A DNA stretch of 6,154 nt from Streptosporangiaceae bacterium (GCA_030045215.1 JASIBJ010000276.1:1-6154), one strand, 5' to 3'; counted from the first letter of the stretch, positions 1 to 6,133 are shown. The notes: a model not told the origin generated them from the sequence alone. Numbers and translations: made by a program.

Positions 1-466
1 CGAGCCGCCGCGGAACCGCGGTCACCGTGGCCTCGATCGCGGGCCTCGCGGACGGCTCCGGCCCGCGCTCGGCCGCCGCCACTTGCAGGGACCTGCGCAC
101 CAGCATTGCCCGCCGGACGCCGAAGGCTACGGCGGAAAGGCCCGTCAGCGGCGCGCTCACCGCCGACGAGATGCTGCGAGCCAGCCCGGCCATGGCCGAC
201 ACGTGGCCGGAAAGCTCGGCCATGTTCGTGGTCACCTGATCCATGCTGGCAGTGATCGCGTCGGTCCTGATCAGCTGCTCGTTGGTGCGGTCGATGGCGG
301 CCTGAGCCTGCTCGATCAGCTGATCGGCGCGATCGGAGTACCGGTCCACGATCCCGGTAACAGCAGTCATCAGCCTGGCCAACCGGATGAGTACGTACAC
401 GCCCACGCCTGCGAGCACGGCAAAAAACCCGGCGGCGATCAGCGCTGCCAGTTGCCCGGCGCTCAT
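1..466 (-). CDS. DUF948 domain-containing membrane-anchored protein (C-terminus cut by window edge)
   Basis: A reading frame starts with ATG at 466 and stays open to the left edge (155 codons seen, no stop), so the C-terminus is missing. An AAGGAG ribosome site lies about 8 nt before the ATG and supports this start. Residues 5-27 form one hydrophobic helix (rich in A, L, V, I, F) followed by R28 and R31, which suggests a single-pass anchor with the rest in the cytoplasm. Residues 35-100 are a long polar/aliphatic helical stretch with IEQAQAAIDRT-like heptads, as in DUF948 proteins. The motif AFGVRRAM at 114-121 matches the end of the conserved DUF948 region, and the remainder is a P/A/R-rich tail. 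Its function is unknown. In actinobacteria, DUF948 genes commonly follow rarA and precede alaS, and here the gene lies 113 bp downstream of rarA on the same strand. Family assignment is from recognition of the helix and the GVRRA ending, not from a search. Confidence 0.85.
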   Translation of the reverse strand, partial: MSAGQLAALIAAGFFAVLAGVGVYVLIRLARLMTAVTGIVDRYSDRADQLIEQAQAAIDRTNEQLIRTDAITASMDQVTTNMAELSGHVSAMAGLARSISSAVSAPLTGLSAVAFGVRRAMLVRRSLQVAAAERGPEPSARPAIEATVTAVPRRL

Positions 467-579
467 TCGCGACTCCTTGCGCATCCGACTGCTGGCCTTG
501 GCCGACCCTATCGCGGACGTCCGTGCCGCAACCGGTCGAGTGCCCGGAGCGACCATCGCGAGGTCGACCCCCGCCGTGC

Positions 580-1944
580 CTACGTGTCGTCGGCGGCCGG
601 GGCGGGCGTGTTGTCGAGCACGGACCGGATCCGCGCCGAGCGCTCGGCGACGCGCGCCTCGTTCCCGTGCGCGGAGGGCTGGTAGTACCGCTTGCCCACC
701 AGTTCGTCCGGCGCGTACTGCTGCCGCACGATCCCGGCCGGGTCGTTGTGCGGGTACTCATAGCCCTTGCCGTGCCCGAGCCGGGCCGCGCCCCGGTAGC
801 TGGTGTCGCGCAGGTGCTTCGGCACCGGCCCGGCCAGCCCGGCCTGCACGTCCGCGGCCGCCGCGTTGATCGCGACCGCGACGGCGTTGGACTTCGGCGC
901 CAGGGCCACGTGGATCACGGCCTGGGCCAGGTTCAGGCGGGCCTCGGGCAGCCCGACGAACTCGACCGCCTGGGCTGCGGCGACGGCCGCCTGCAGCGCC
1001 GTCGGATCGGCCAGGCCGACATCCTCGCTGGCGTGCACGATCAGCCGACGGGCGATGAACCGCGGGTCCTCGCCCGCCTCGATCATGCGCGCCAGGTAGT
1101 GGAGCGCGGCGTCGGCGTCGCTGCCCCGCAAGCTCTTGATGAACGCACTGATCACGTCGTAGTGCTGGTCGCCCGACCGGTCGTAGCGGACCATGGCCCG
1201 GTCGACCGCGCGCTCCACGATCTCGACGGTAATTTCCGCGCCCTCGGCCAGGCCCAGCGCCGCCGCCTCCAGGTAGGTGAGCGCCCGGCGAGCGTCGCCA
1301 CCTGCGAGCCTGACCAGGTGCTCGCGCGCCTCGGCGGCCAGCCGCACCGTCCCGCCCAGGCCCCGCTCGTCCATGAGCGCCCGGTCGATCACCACCTCGA
1401 TGTCCGCGTCGGTCAGCGGCTGGAGCGTGAGCAGCAGCGACCGCGACAGCAGCGGGCTGACGACGGAGAAAAACGGATTCTCGGTGGTGGCGCCGATGAA
1501 CGAGACCCAGCGGTTCTCCACGGCGGGCAGCAGGGCGTCCTGCTGGGCCTTGTTGAGCCGGTGCACCTCGTCGATGAACAGCACGGTCTGCTCGCCGGTC
1601 AGGCCGAGTTTGCTGCGTGCCTCTTCGATCGCGGCCCGCACGTCCTTGACGCCGGAGGACACCGCCGACAACTCGACGAACTGGCGCTGGGTCACCCGGC
1701 TGACCACGTATGCGAGCGTCGTCTTGCCCGTGCCTGGCGGCCCCCATAGCAGCAGGGACATCGCCGCGTCATGCTCGGCGAGCTTACGCAGCGGCGAGCC
1801 CGCCCTGGTCAGGTGCTGCTGCCCGACGACTTCATCGAGGGAACGAGGGCGCATCCGCACGGGCAGTGGCGCCGCGGCGCTCTCGGCCTCGGCAGCTGCG
1901 TCGTCGAACAGGCTGTTTGCCTGTCCTGCATCGGCTCTGGACAC
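580..1944 (-). CDS. rarA: Replication-associated recombination protein A (RarA/MgsA), AAA+ ATPase
   Basis: The product is 454 aa, the usual length for RarA. This cytoplasmic clamp-loader-like AAA+ ATPase acts at stalled replication forks and single-strand DNA ends. Visible motifs are [14 protein letters not shown] (29-42), Walker A GPPGTGKT (68-75), Walker B VLFIDE (121-126) followed by [16 protein letters not shown], sensor-1 region GATTENPFF (151-159) and the arginine-finger context SPLLSR (R168). The C-terminal half carries the RarA tetramerisation/MgsA domain signatures [48 protein letters not shown] and YEYPHNDP. The stop is TAG. I chose GTG at 1944 because the protein then begins about 11 residues before the family's usual LFxxA stretch. 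Upstream in-frame starts (GTG 2034, ATG 2073) would add a low-complexity extension with no ribosome site. The SD of GTG 1944 is also weak (GAGG about 12 nt away), so a very short leader is possible. DUF948 follows on the same strand. Confidence 0.96.
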   Translation of the reverse strand: MSRADAGQANSLFDDAAAEAESAAAPLPVRMRPRSLDEVVGQQHLTRAGSPLRKLAEHDAAMSLLLWGPPGTGKTTLAYVVSRVTQRQFVELSAVSSGVKDVRAAIEEARSKLGLTGEQTVLFIDEVHRLNKAQQDALLPAVENRWVSFIGATTENPFFSVVSPLLSRSLLLTLQPLTDADIEVVIDRALMDERGLGGTVRLAAEAREHLVRLAGGDARRALTYLEAAALGLAEGAEITVEIVERAVDRAMVRYDRSGDQHYDVISAFIKSLRGSDADAALHYLARMIEAGEDPRFIARRLIVHASEDVGLADPTALQAAVAAAQAVEFVGLPEARLNLAQAVIHVALAPKSNAVAVAINAAAADVQAGLAGPVPKHLRDTSYRGAARLGHGKGYEYPHNDPAGIVRQQYAPDELVGKRYYQPSAHGNEARVAERSARIRSVLDNTPAPAADDT

Positions 1945-2103
1945 CGGTTGACAGTACCTCGCGCGTACCGTCAGTTCGGCTGTCAGTGGCCGGCCCTGCG
2001 GGCTGCCCGAGCCGCTCGGGATCGCCCTGGACACTGCCCCGGTCGCTGACCTGCGCCCGCCGGGGGCTTTCATCGACCGGCGCAGACGCGAGATGCTGGG
2101 CCG
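1945..2103. promoter_or_regulatory. Divergent intergenic region between rarA and the epoxide hydrolase gene
   Basis: These 159 bp must hold the promoters for rarA (leftward) and the hydrolase (rightward). I see no convincing pair of -35 and -10 boxes in either direction. A perfect TTGACA lies at 1948-1953 on the plus strand but has no good -10 at 16-18 bp. On the minus strand, TACTGT at 1951-1956 could be a -10 almost touching the rarA GTG, which would imply a leaderless or nearly leaderless transcript. One clean inverted repeat is present: CCCGAG (2006-2011), CCG, CTCGGG (2015-2020). It could be an operator or a small hairpin and is unassigned. Confidence 0.4.
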
Positions 2104-3243
2104 GTGAGCGATGACGTCACCCCGTTTCGCATAGAAGTCCCCGAGGCCGATCTGGACGACCTGCGCCAGCGGCTGGGCCGGACCCGCTGGCCGGAGCAGG
2201 AGACGGTCGACGACTGGTCGCAGGGGATGCCGCTGAACTATGCCCGCGAGCTTTGCGAGTACTGGCTTGACCAGTACGACTGGCGGGCGTCTGAGGCGAG
2301 ACTGAACCGGTTCGCCCAGTTCCGCACCGAGGTCGACGGTCTGGACATCCACTTCATCCACGTCCGCTCGGCGCGGCAAGACGCGTTGCCGCTGCTGATC
2401 ACCCACGGCTGGCCGGGCTCGATCGTCGAGTTCCACAAGATCATCGAGCCGCTGGCCGATCCGCAAGGCTGCGGCGGCGATGCCGCCGACGCGTTCCACG
2501 TCGTCTGCCCGTCACTGCCGGGCTACGGGTTCAGCGGCAAGCCCAGCAGGCCGGGATGGAGCACGGCCCGCACCGCCGACGCCTGGGATCAGCTCATGAC
2601 CCGCCTGGGCTACTCCACCTACGGGGCCCAGGGCGGCGACTGGGGTGCCCAGGTCACCACCGGCCTCGGCATTCGCCATCCCGAGCACCTGGCCGGCATC
2701 CACCTGAACATGCCCATCGCCTTTCCCGGACCCGACCAGCAGGACGACATGACCGACCAGGAGAAGGCGGCGCTGGCTTCGATCAAGCACTACAACGACT
2801 GGGACTCGGGTTACTTCAAGGAGCAGGCGACGCGCCCGCAGACGGTGGGCTATGGCCTGGTCGACTCGCCAGCCGGCCTGTGCGCGTGGATCGTGGAGAA
2901 GTTCTGGTCCTGGACCGACTGCGACGGAGACCCGGCCACCGTGCTGGGCCGGGACGAGATGCTCGACAACGTGATGCTGTACTGGCTGCCCGGCACCGGA
3001 GCGTCCTCGGCCCGGATGTACTGGGAGAGCGTCAAGGCGCCGCTGTTTGATCCGGTCAGCGTCCCTGTCGGCTGCTCGATCTTCCCGAAGGAGATCTTCC
3101 GGCCATCCCGGCGGTGGGCGGAGAGGCAGTTCACCGACATCCGGTACTGGAATGAGCCCGACAAGGGCGGCCACTTCGCCGCGTTCGAGCAGCCAGAGAC
3201 GTTCGTGGAGGAGGTGCGCGCTGCGTTCCGCACGTTCCGCTGA
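2104..3243 (+). CDS. Epoxide hydrolase, microsomal (EPHX1-like) alpha/beta-hydrolase family
   Basis: The 379-aa protein hydrolyses epoxides to vicinal diols through an Asp ester intermediate. It has no signal peptide and is probably cytosolic. The N-terminal EHN domain (about 5-110: [55 protein letters not shown]) identifies the microsomal-type family. The oxyanion-hole motif HGWPGS is at 101-106 and [12 protein letters not shown] at 136-147. The nucleophile elbow GGDWGA places the catalytic Asp at D179. The acid E330 (FPKEIF) and base H357 ([11 protein letters not shown]) are 27 residues apart, the same spacing as E404/H431 of mammalian EPHX1. A likely ring-opening Tyr is Y306 in SSARMYWE. 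All key residues are intact. The start is GTG at 2104 with only a weak GGGC-type site before it. The physiological substrate cannot be told from sequence. It is divergent from rarA, and its last codons overlap the proposed start region of the next gene. Confidence 0.94.
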   Translation: MSDDVTPFRIEVPEADLDDLRQRLGRTRWPEQETVDDWSQGMPLNYARELCEYWLDQYDWRASEARLNRFAQFRTEVDGLDIHFIHVRSARQDALPLLITHGWPGSIVEFHKIIEPLADPQGCGGDAADAFHVVCPSLPGYGFSGKPSRPGWSTARTADAWDQLMTRLGYSTYGAQGGDWGAQVTTGLGIRHPEHLAGIHLNMPIAFPGPDQQDDMTDQEKAALASIKHYNDWDSGYFKEQATRPQTVGYGLVDSPAGLCAWIVEKFWSWTDCDGDPATVLGRDEMLDNVMLYWLPGTGASSARMYWESVKAPLFDPVSVPVGCSIFPKEIFRPSRRWAERQFTDIRYWNEPDKGGHFAAFEQPETFVEEVRAAFRTFR

Positions 3244-3706
3244 CCGGCGGGCCGGCAGGGACCGGCGGGCCGGCAGGCGCTGGCGCGCCGCCGCCGCCGA
3301 GTTCTGGCGCACCGAGCCTGCGCTGGCCCTCGCGCTCTACTTGCTGCTGGCCGCGGCCGCGGTCGGCTACGTTCACCTGACCGGGCACGAGGCGAGCCCG
3401 ACGGTCGGCGCGACGGTCAGGGACGACTCGATCGGCGGGCTGTTCGTGTACGCCTGGTTCACCTGGCGCATGTGGGTGGGCGGCTCGATCTCCTGGACGC
3501 TGTCACTGATCTGGAAGCTGCTGATCGTCATCGGAACCGCGGTTGCCTGGCATGATGCCGGAGGACCGTTTCTGGCCGGCCTCGTCGTCCTCAGGATCGC
3601 CAGCGTCGCGCCGCTCTTCGCGCCCGCCGTGCTCGACCGCGTGACCCACGCCAACGAGAACCCTCGCATAGCCCAAGTCCGCAGGACCGTGCCCGGCCCG
3701 AACTAA
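3221..3706 (+). CDS. Small integral membrane protein of unknown function (start uncertain)
   Basis: I do not recognise a family. The frame ends at TAA 3704-3706 and is clearly membrane-like: hydrophobic segments at about residues 33-53 (PALALALYLLLAAAAVGYVHL), 90-110 (ISWTLSLIWKLLIVIGTAVAW) and 115-137 (GPFLAGLVVLRIASVAPLFAPAV), counted from the start used here. A very Arg-rich N-terminus, which would favour the cytoplasmic side, and an aromatic stretch FVYAWFTWRMW (75-85) are also seen. The start is a problem. The only upstream ATG within reach is 3152, which has no ribosome site and would overlap the hydrolase by 92 bp. A strong GGAGGAGG (3207-3214) sits 6 nt before an in-frame CTG at 3221, giving 161 aa and a 23-bp overlap. 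A TTG at 3341 would delete half of the first helix. The SD may be coincidental because it also encodes Glu-Glu of the hydrolase. Probably co-transcribed with the hydrolase and convergent with the DUF899 gene 22 bp away. Confidence 0.65.
   Translation: MRSARSADRRAGRDRRAGRRWRAAAAEFWRTEPALALALYLLLAAAAVGYVHLTGHEASPTVGATVRDDSIGGLFVYAWFTWRMWVGGSISWTLSLIWKLLIVIGTAVAWHDAGGPFLAGLVVLRIASVAPLFAPAVLDRVTHANENPRIAQVRRTVPGPN
3242..3277 (+). repeat. Perfect tandem repeat, 2 x 18 bp
   Basis: The unit GACCGGCGGGCCGGCAGG occurs twice head to tail (3242-3259 and 3260-3277), starting at the last two bases of the hydrolase stop codon. If the downstream membrane protein is read through here, it encodes the hexapeptide DRRAGR twice, so the repeat is in frame and adds positive charge. 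Each unit also contains CCGGC-GG-GCCGG, which could form GC-rich hairpins in RNA between the two genes. Confidence 0.9.
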
Positions 3707-3728
3707 CGCGACCGATGGCCCGCCTCGC

Positions 3729-4499
3729 TCACTGGTTGTCGTACTCGTCGTGGCGACGCCACCAGAAGCCGGCCTCTTTCTCGTTGCGGCCGAGTGGCGC
3801 GCGGTCGAGCCACTGGTACATGCCCCAGAGGATGTCCAGCCCGCGCCCGTACGTCGAGTAGGTGTGATAGATCGTGCCATCTTCGAGCACGAAGGCGCTC
3901 ATGCCGGGGCCTTCACGCCGATAGGTCTCCCAGTTAGTGCCGACGATCGACTGGCTGAAGGCGTCGTAGGAGCCCTCCTGTCCGGCTGCCGGCCGCAGGT
4001 CCTGCTGACCGAAGTTGTACGCGGCAGCTCCCGCTTCCCACTCCTCCTTCGTGTGCGCCACCCCGAAGTCGAAGTTGAAGTCGCTCCCATAGGAGGACGC
4101 CCACGGGAACGTCCAGCCCATTCGCCGCTTGAACGCGTCGATCTTGTCGAGCGGAGCCCGCGACACCGCGCTGAGCGTGACGTCGTGGTTGGCAAGGTGG
4201 ACAGCCGAGCCGTTAAAGCCGTCGGCGATCGCGGAGCAAGACGGGCAGCCGGCGGCGTAGTCGGGCCCGAACATGAAGTGGTAGATGAGCAGCTGCGACC
4301 GTCCGCAGAACAGGTCAGCCAGCGACGCCTTTCCCTCGTCGGTCTCGAAGCTGTACTCCTTGTCGACCGTGACCCACGGCAGGTCCTGCCGCCGCCGGGA
4401 CAGCTCGTCGCCGCGGCGGGTCAGCTCCTTCTCGGCGTCGAGCAGTTCCAGCCGCGCGGCAAGCCATTCCTCGCGAGTGCCGGTCTTGTGACTAGTCAT
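3729..4499 (-). CDS. DUF899 family protein, predicted thioredoxin-fold dithiol-disulfide oxidoreductase
   Basis: The 256-aa product matches DUF899 in length and motifs. These proteins are described as predicted dithiol-disulfide oxidoreductases of thioredoxin-like fold, but no substrate is established. Residues 7-40 form an N-terminal helix rich in E/R (EEWLAARLELLDAEKELTRRGDELSRRR). Then come the strand region VDKEYSF, the LADLFCGRSQLLIYHFMFGP core (60-79), and the candidate active site C85-P-S-C88. Further conserved stretches are GWTFPWASSYGSDFNFDFGV (128-146) and the terminal FWWRRHDEYDNQ (245-256), the latter typical of the family. There is no signal peptide or membrane helix, so it is likely cytoplasmic. 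ATG at 4499 is preceded by AGGAG with 6 nt spacing, an excellent site, so an upstream extension to 4550 through the repeat region is rejected. It is the last gene of the four-gene unit, 90 bp after DUF2182, and ends 22 bp from the convergent membrane-protein gene, where I see no terminator hairpin. Confidence 0.92.
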   Translation of the reverse strand: MTSHKTGTREEWLAARLELLDAEKELTRRGDELSRRRQDLPWVTVDKEYSFETDEGKASLADLFCGRSQLLIYHFMFGPDYAAGCPSCSAIADGFNGSAVHLANHDVTLSAVSRAPLDKIDAFKRRMGWTFPWASSYGSDFNFDFGVAHTKEEWEAGAAAYNFGQQDLRPAAGQEGSYDAFSQSIVGTNWETYRREGPGMSAFVLEDGTIYHTYSTYGRGLDILWGMYQWLDRAPLGRNEKEAGFWWRRHDEYDNQ

Positions 4500-4589
4500 T
4501 GCTGTCTCCTGTTCTTGTTTGGGTGTCCCCCGGCTATTTCGGTCTGACACTCGGGGGGGTTGTCGGGGCGGTGTCCCCCGACTGTTTTG
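4500..4589 (-). repeat. Repeat- and hairpin-rich gap between the DUF2182 and DUF899 genes
   Basis: An imperfect 20-bp direct repeat (17 of 20 identical) lies at 4522-4541 and 4570-4589, with the shared core GGTGTCCCCCG. Between the copies are a run of seven G (4553-4559) and an inverted repeat GTCGGGG (4562-4568) / CCCCGAC (4576-4582) with a 7-nt loop. In the operon transcript (minus strand) this hairpin falls directly after the DUF2182 stop, and several G-tracts and C-tracts could pair in alternative ways before the DUF899 ribosome site. It may act in mRNA stability, partial termination or translation control, or be the relic of a dispersed repeat. No transposase is present. The SD of DUF899 (AGGAG at about 4506-4510) lies outside the repeats. 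Confidence 0.6.
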
Positions 4590-5255
4590 CTACATCGTTG
4601 GTGGTGTGAGCCCCGGAATCAGCGAAGGCGCGATGACGATCACGAGTCCGAGCCCGATGAGCGCCAGCGCCAGCGAAACGTCGATCACGGCCTTGGCAGG
4701 CAGCAGCTTCTGGGCGCAGGAGAGGACGGCAACGACCGACATCCAGAACAGGCTCATGACGTCGAGCGCCACGAGCATCGCCATGAGCCCGATGCTCGAG
4801 CCGATGCAGCACAACCCGAACCCCACCCCGGAGCCGGCGTCTTCGCGGCAGCGCCGACGGCAGTGCCGCTTGGCCGGGGTGAGTTCGTAGCAGCCCGCCG
4901 CGATCACCACCAAACCAGCGGCCAGCGGCCCGTGCGGCCGGTCCAGGGCGAACGCCACGACGCCGGCGAGCGCCCAGATGGCCAGGTAGGACCCGGTGAA
5001 CAGGGGTGCCGCACCCAGCTTGCCGTTCAGCCGGGCATGCCGGGCAACGGCCGGGGCAGCGCCCGGCAGCATCATCGCCGCCATCATCGTGACCCACGCC
5101 GCGGCGAAGAACCCGAACGAACCTGTCCGGGTCGCGATCCCCATGTCCATGCCGTTCATCAGCCAGGCTGCGGCTGCCCAGCATGCGGCGGCGAGCCCGA
5201 GCGTCGCCGCGATCACGATCGGCGGCGCAACCGCGCTCCGGGTTTCCGTACTCAC
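4590..5255 (-). CDS. DUF2182 family polytopic membrane protein
   Basis: The 221-aa protein has about seven hydrophobic segments (residues about 11-33, 47-70, 83-104, 109-123, 143-165, 168-188 and 191-214). The family hallmark WVTMMAAMMLP is at 54-64. GSYLAIWALAG (88-98) and YELTPAKRHCRRRCR (123-137) correspond to the conserved Y-x-x-W and YxLTPxKxxCLxxCR motifs. The later motif, which in the members I recall reads GLYCxGCCWxLM, is GLCCIGSSIGLM here (147-158), so the GCC cysteine pair has become Ser-Ser. DUF2182 is annotated as a predicted metal-binding membrane protein, but its function is unknown. Three GTG codons stand in tandem (5261, 5258, 5255) behind AGGAGG. I chose 5255 because its 8-nt spacing is best; 5258 (5 nt) is possible and 5261 (2 nt) is unlikely. 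The stop is TAG at 4590. It follows the ArsR gene by 42 bp and is presumably in its operon. Confidence 0.88.
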   Translation of the reverse strand: MSTETRSAVAPPIVIAATLGLAAACWAAAAWLMNGMDMGIATRTGSFGFFAAAWVTMMAAMMLPGAAPAVARHARLNGKLGAAPLFTGSYLAIWALAGVVAFALDRPHGPLAAGLVVIAAGCYELTPAKRHCRRRCREDAGSGVGFGLCCIGSSIGLMAMLVALDVMSLFWMSVVAVLSCAQKLLPAKAVIDVSLALALIGLGLVIVIAPSLIPGLTPPTM

Positions 5256-5297
5256 CACCACGTCCTCCTCTCCGCTGTGCTCAGGCGCCGATCTGCG

Positions 5298-5648
5298 TCA
5301 AGCGGATCCGCGAGCACTCCGCTCGAGATGATCTTTCAGCGCGTCCAGCCGGCTGTCCCAATCGCGCGCCAGAGCGGCCAGGAACTGCTGGGCCACCTGT
5401 ATCGGCGTCGAGTTCAGCCGATACCGGACCCGGCGCCGCTCACCGGGCTCGGCCATGACCAGGCCCGCCACGGTCAGCAGCGCCAGGTGCTTCGCGATCG
5501 CCTGCCGAGTGATCGGCAGCCGGCCGGCCAGGTCCGTGGCGGTGGCTGGCCCGCCCGCGGCCAGCGCAGCCAGGATGGCGCGCCGGCTCGGGTCGGCCAG
5601 GGCGACGAAGACCTGTTCGGCGACTCCCTCGGTGTCAGGCTGCGGCAT
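5298..5648 (-). CDS. ArsR-family winged-helix transcriptional repressor (no metal-site residues)
   Basis: A 116-aa DNA-binding protein. The winged helix-turn-helix spans about residues 10-80: VFVALADPSRRAILAAL (helices 1-2), TATDLAGRL, recognition region ITRQAIAKHLALLTVAGLV (46-64), and the wing MAEPGERRRVRYRLN (65-79). The C-terminal helix (82-110) is a likely dimer interface. There is no cysteine at all and only two histidines (H54, H108), so the ELCVCDL-type metal sites of ArsR/SmtB sensors are absent. It belongs with the self-sufficient, SRPBCC-linked ArsR regulators rather than the metal sensors. ATG 5648 lies inside the preceding SRPBCC gene (14-bp overlap) and has only a weak SD, which suggests translational coupling. 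Longer in-frame starts would run deep into that gene and do not resemble the family. Its probable target is the paired palindrome at 6088-6128 upstream of its own operon; this is inferred, not shown. Confidence 0.93.
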   Translation of the reverse strand: MPQPDTEGVAEQVFVALADPSRRAILAALAAGGPATATDLAGRLPITRQAIAKHLALLTVAGLVMAEPGERRRVRYRLNSTPIQVAQQFLAALARDWDSRLDALKDHLERSARGSA

Positions 5649-6069
5649 CGAGATAGTCGACCAGCTCGCCCAGCTCGCTCGCCCATCCCTCGGTGTTGCC
5701 GTCATAGGCCTTGCGGTACGCGTCCTCGGGAAGCTGCGCGAATCCGGACTCGATGACGGTGAGCCGCGTGCCCGCATCCGTCGGCTCCAGAGTGAACTCG
5801 ACGTAGGTGCGGCGCGGATCATCGTCGGGCAGCCCGAAGATATGCCAGGTGAAGCCGAACACCGTCGGTTCCTCCACCCGCTCCACCCGCATGTCGGCGG
5901 TGTGGCCGCTGTCCCACTTCATCCACGCCGAACCGCCGGGGCGCAGGTCGATGCTGGCCTGCTGGCCGAACCAGGCGCTGAGTCCCTCGGCCGTGGTGAG
6001 CGCCGCCCAGACCTCGGCCGGCGGGTGCGCGATCTCGACCGTGCGCTCGATGCGATCAGGGAAAGCCAC
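5635..6069 (-). CDS. SRPBCC / AHSA1-like domain protein
   Basis: The 144-aa protein has the START-like helix-grip fold of the Aha1-C-terminal (AHSA1) group, which forms a hydrophobic cavity. Family marks are IERTVEIAHPPAEVWAALTTAEGLSAWFG (7-35), with the typical PPAEVWAALT and WFG, then DLRPGGSAWM (41-50), VERVEEPTVFGFTW, the strand VEFTLEPTDAGTRLTVIESGF, and the C-terminal long helix ending WASELGELVDYLDAAA. Ligand and role are unknown. Such genes very often sit beside an ArsR regulator, as here, where the two overlap by 14 bp. The start is GTG at 6069 with GGAGG 5 nt before it, a strong site. It is the first gene of the operon, about 28 nt downstream of the predicted transcription start. 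There is no signal peptide or membrane helix, so it is likely cytoplasmic. Confidence 0.93.
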   Translation of the reverse strand: MAFPDRIERTVEIAHPPAEVWAALTTAEGLSAWFGQQASIDLRPGGSAWMKWDSGHTADMRVERVEEPTVFGFTWHIFGLPDDDPRRTYVEFTLEPTDAGTRLTVIESGFAQLPEDAYRKAYDGNTEGWASELGELVDYLDAAA

Positions 6070-6087
6070 GATTGCCTCCAGTCTGTA

Positions 6088-6128
6088 GCAACTGACTGGT
6101 TGCGATAATATTGCAACCAGTCGGTTGC
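6088..6128. promoter_or_regulatory. Paired palindromic operators forming a 41-bp near-perfect palindrome, probable ArsR binding sites
   Basis: Two 16-bp sites, GCAACTGACTGGTTGC (6088-6103) and GCAACCAGTCGGTTGC (6113-6128), flank the 9-bp spacer that carries most of the -10 box. Each is itself an inverted repeat (GCAAC[C/T]-N4-GGTTGC). They are also reverse complements of each other at 15 of 16 positions, so the whole block is a palindrome. Their centres are 25 bp apart. The distal site fills the -35/-10 spacer and touches the -35; the proximal site covers the start point. A repressor bound to either would block the promoter. Assignment to the ArsR protein of this operon is inferred from position and from the usual autoregulation of the family. 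Confidence 0.8.
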
Positions 6129-6133
6129 GTCAA
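6105..6133 (-). promoter_or_regulatory. Sigma70-type promoter of the SRPBCC-ArsR-DUF2182-DUF899 unit
   Basis: On the minus strand, TTGACG (6133-6128) is followed by exactly 17 bp and then TATTAT (6110-6105); each box differs from consensus at one position. Transcription should begin near 6098, leaving a leader of about 28 nt with a GGAGG site before the SRPBCC GTG. The -10 is the only clearly AT-rich stretch nearby. No equally good promoter is seen on the plus strand here. Confidence 0.8.

Noticed and set aside
514..523. 10-bp palindrome CGGACGTCCG between rarA and the DUF948 gene.
   Set aside because: Short palindromes of this composition are expected by chance in GC-rich DNA, and no promoter or terminator features accompany it.
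523..1749. Long open frame on the plus strand (about 408 codons) opposite rarA.
   Set aside because: It is antisense to a well-matched RarA. The translation is a G/R/D/H-rich composition typical of a GC-rich shadow frame, with no recognisable domain.
1948..1953. Perfect TTGACA on the plus strand upstream of the epoxide hydrolase gene.
   Set aside because: No acceptable -10 at 16-18 bp, and the site sits 150 bp from the start codon, so it is not called as a promoter.
1945..2499. N-terminal extension of RarA to upstream in-frame starts (GTG 2034, ATG 2073 and beyond).
   Set aside because: No ribosome site precedes them, the added sequence is low-complexity, and the longer form would overlap the divergent hydrolase. 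The family length and N-terminus fit GTG 1944.
2512..3312. Minus-strand open frame (about 266 codons) opposite the epoxide hydrolase.
   Set aside because: The hydrolase has complete catalytic motifs on the plus strand. The antisense product shows no family features.
4562..4588. Hairpin followed by TGTTTT on the plus strand, resembling an intrinsic terminator.
   Set aside because: No plus-strand gene ends near it; the neighbouring genes are all on the minus strand, where the T-tract would lie upstream of the hairpin. Kept only as part of the repeat-rich gap.
4560..5756. Long plus-strand open frame (about 398 codons) opposite DUF2182 and ArsR.
   Set aside because: It crosses two recognisable genes and a gap on the other strand, and its product is low-complexity R/G/H/Q-rich sequence.
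6088..6128. Alternating GCAAC/GGTTGC half-sites considered as the start of a CRISPR-like or other repeat array.
   Set aside because: There are only four half-sites, arranged as two palindromes over a promoter. There are no spacers of regular length and no further copies before the window end.
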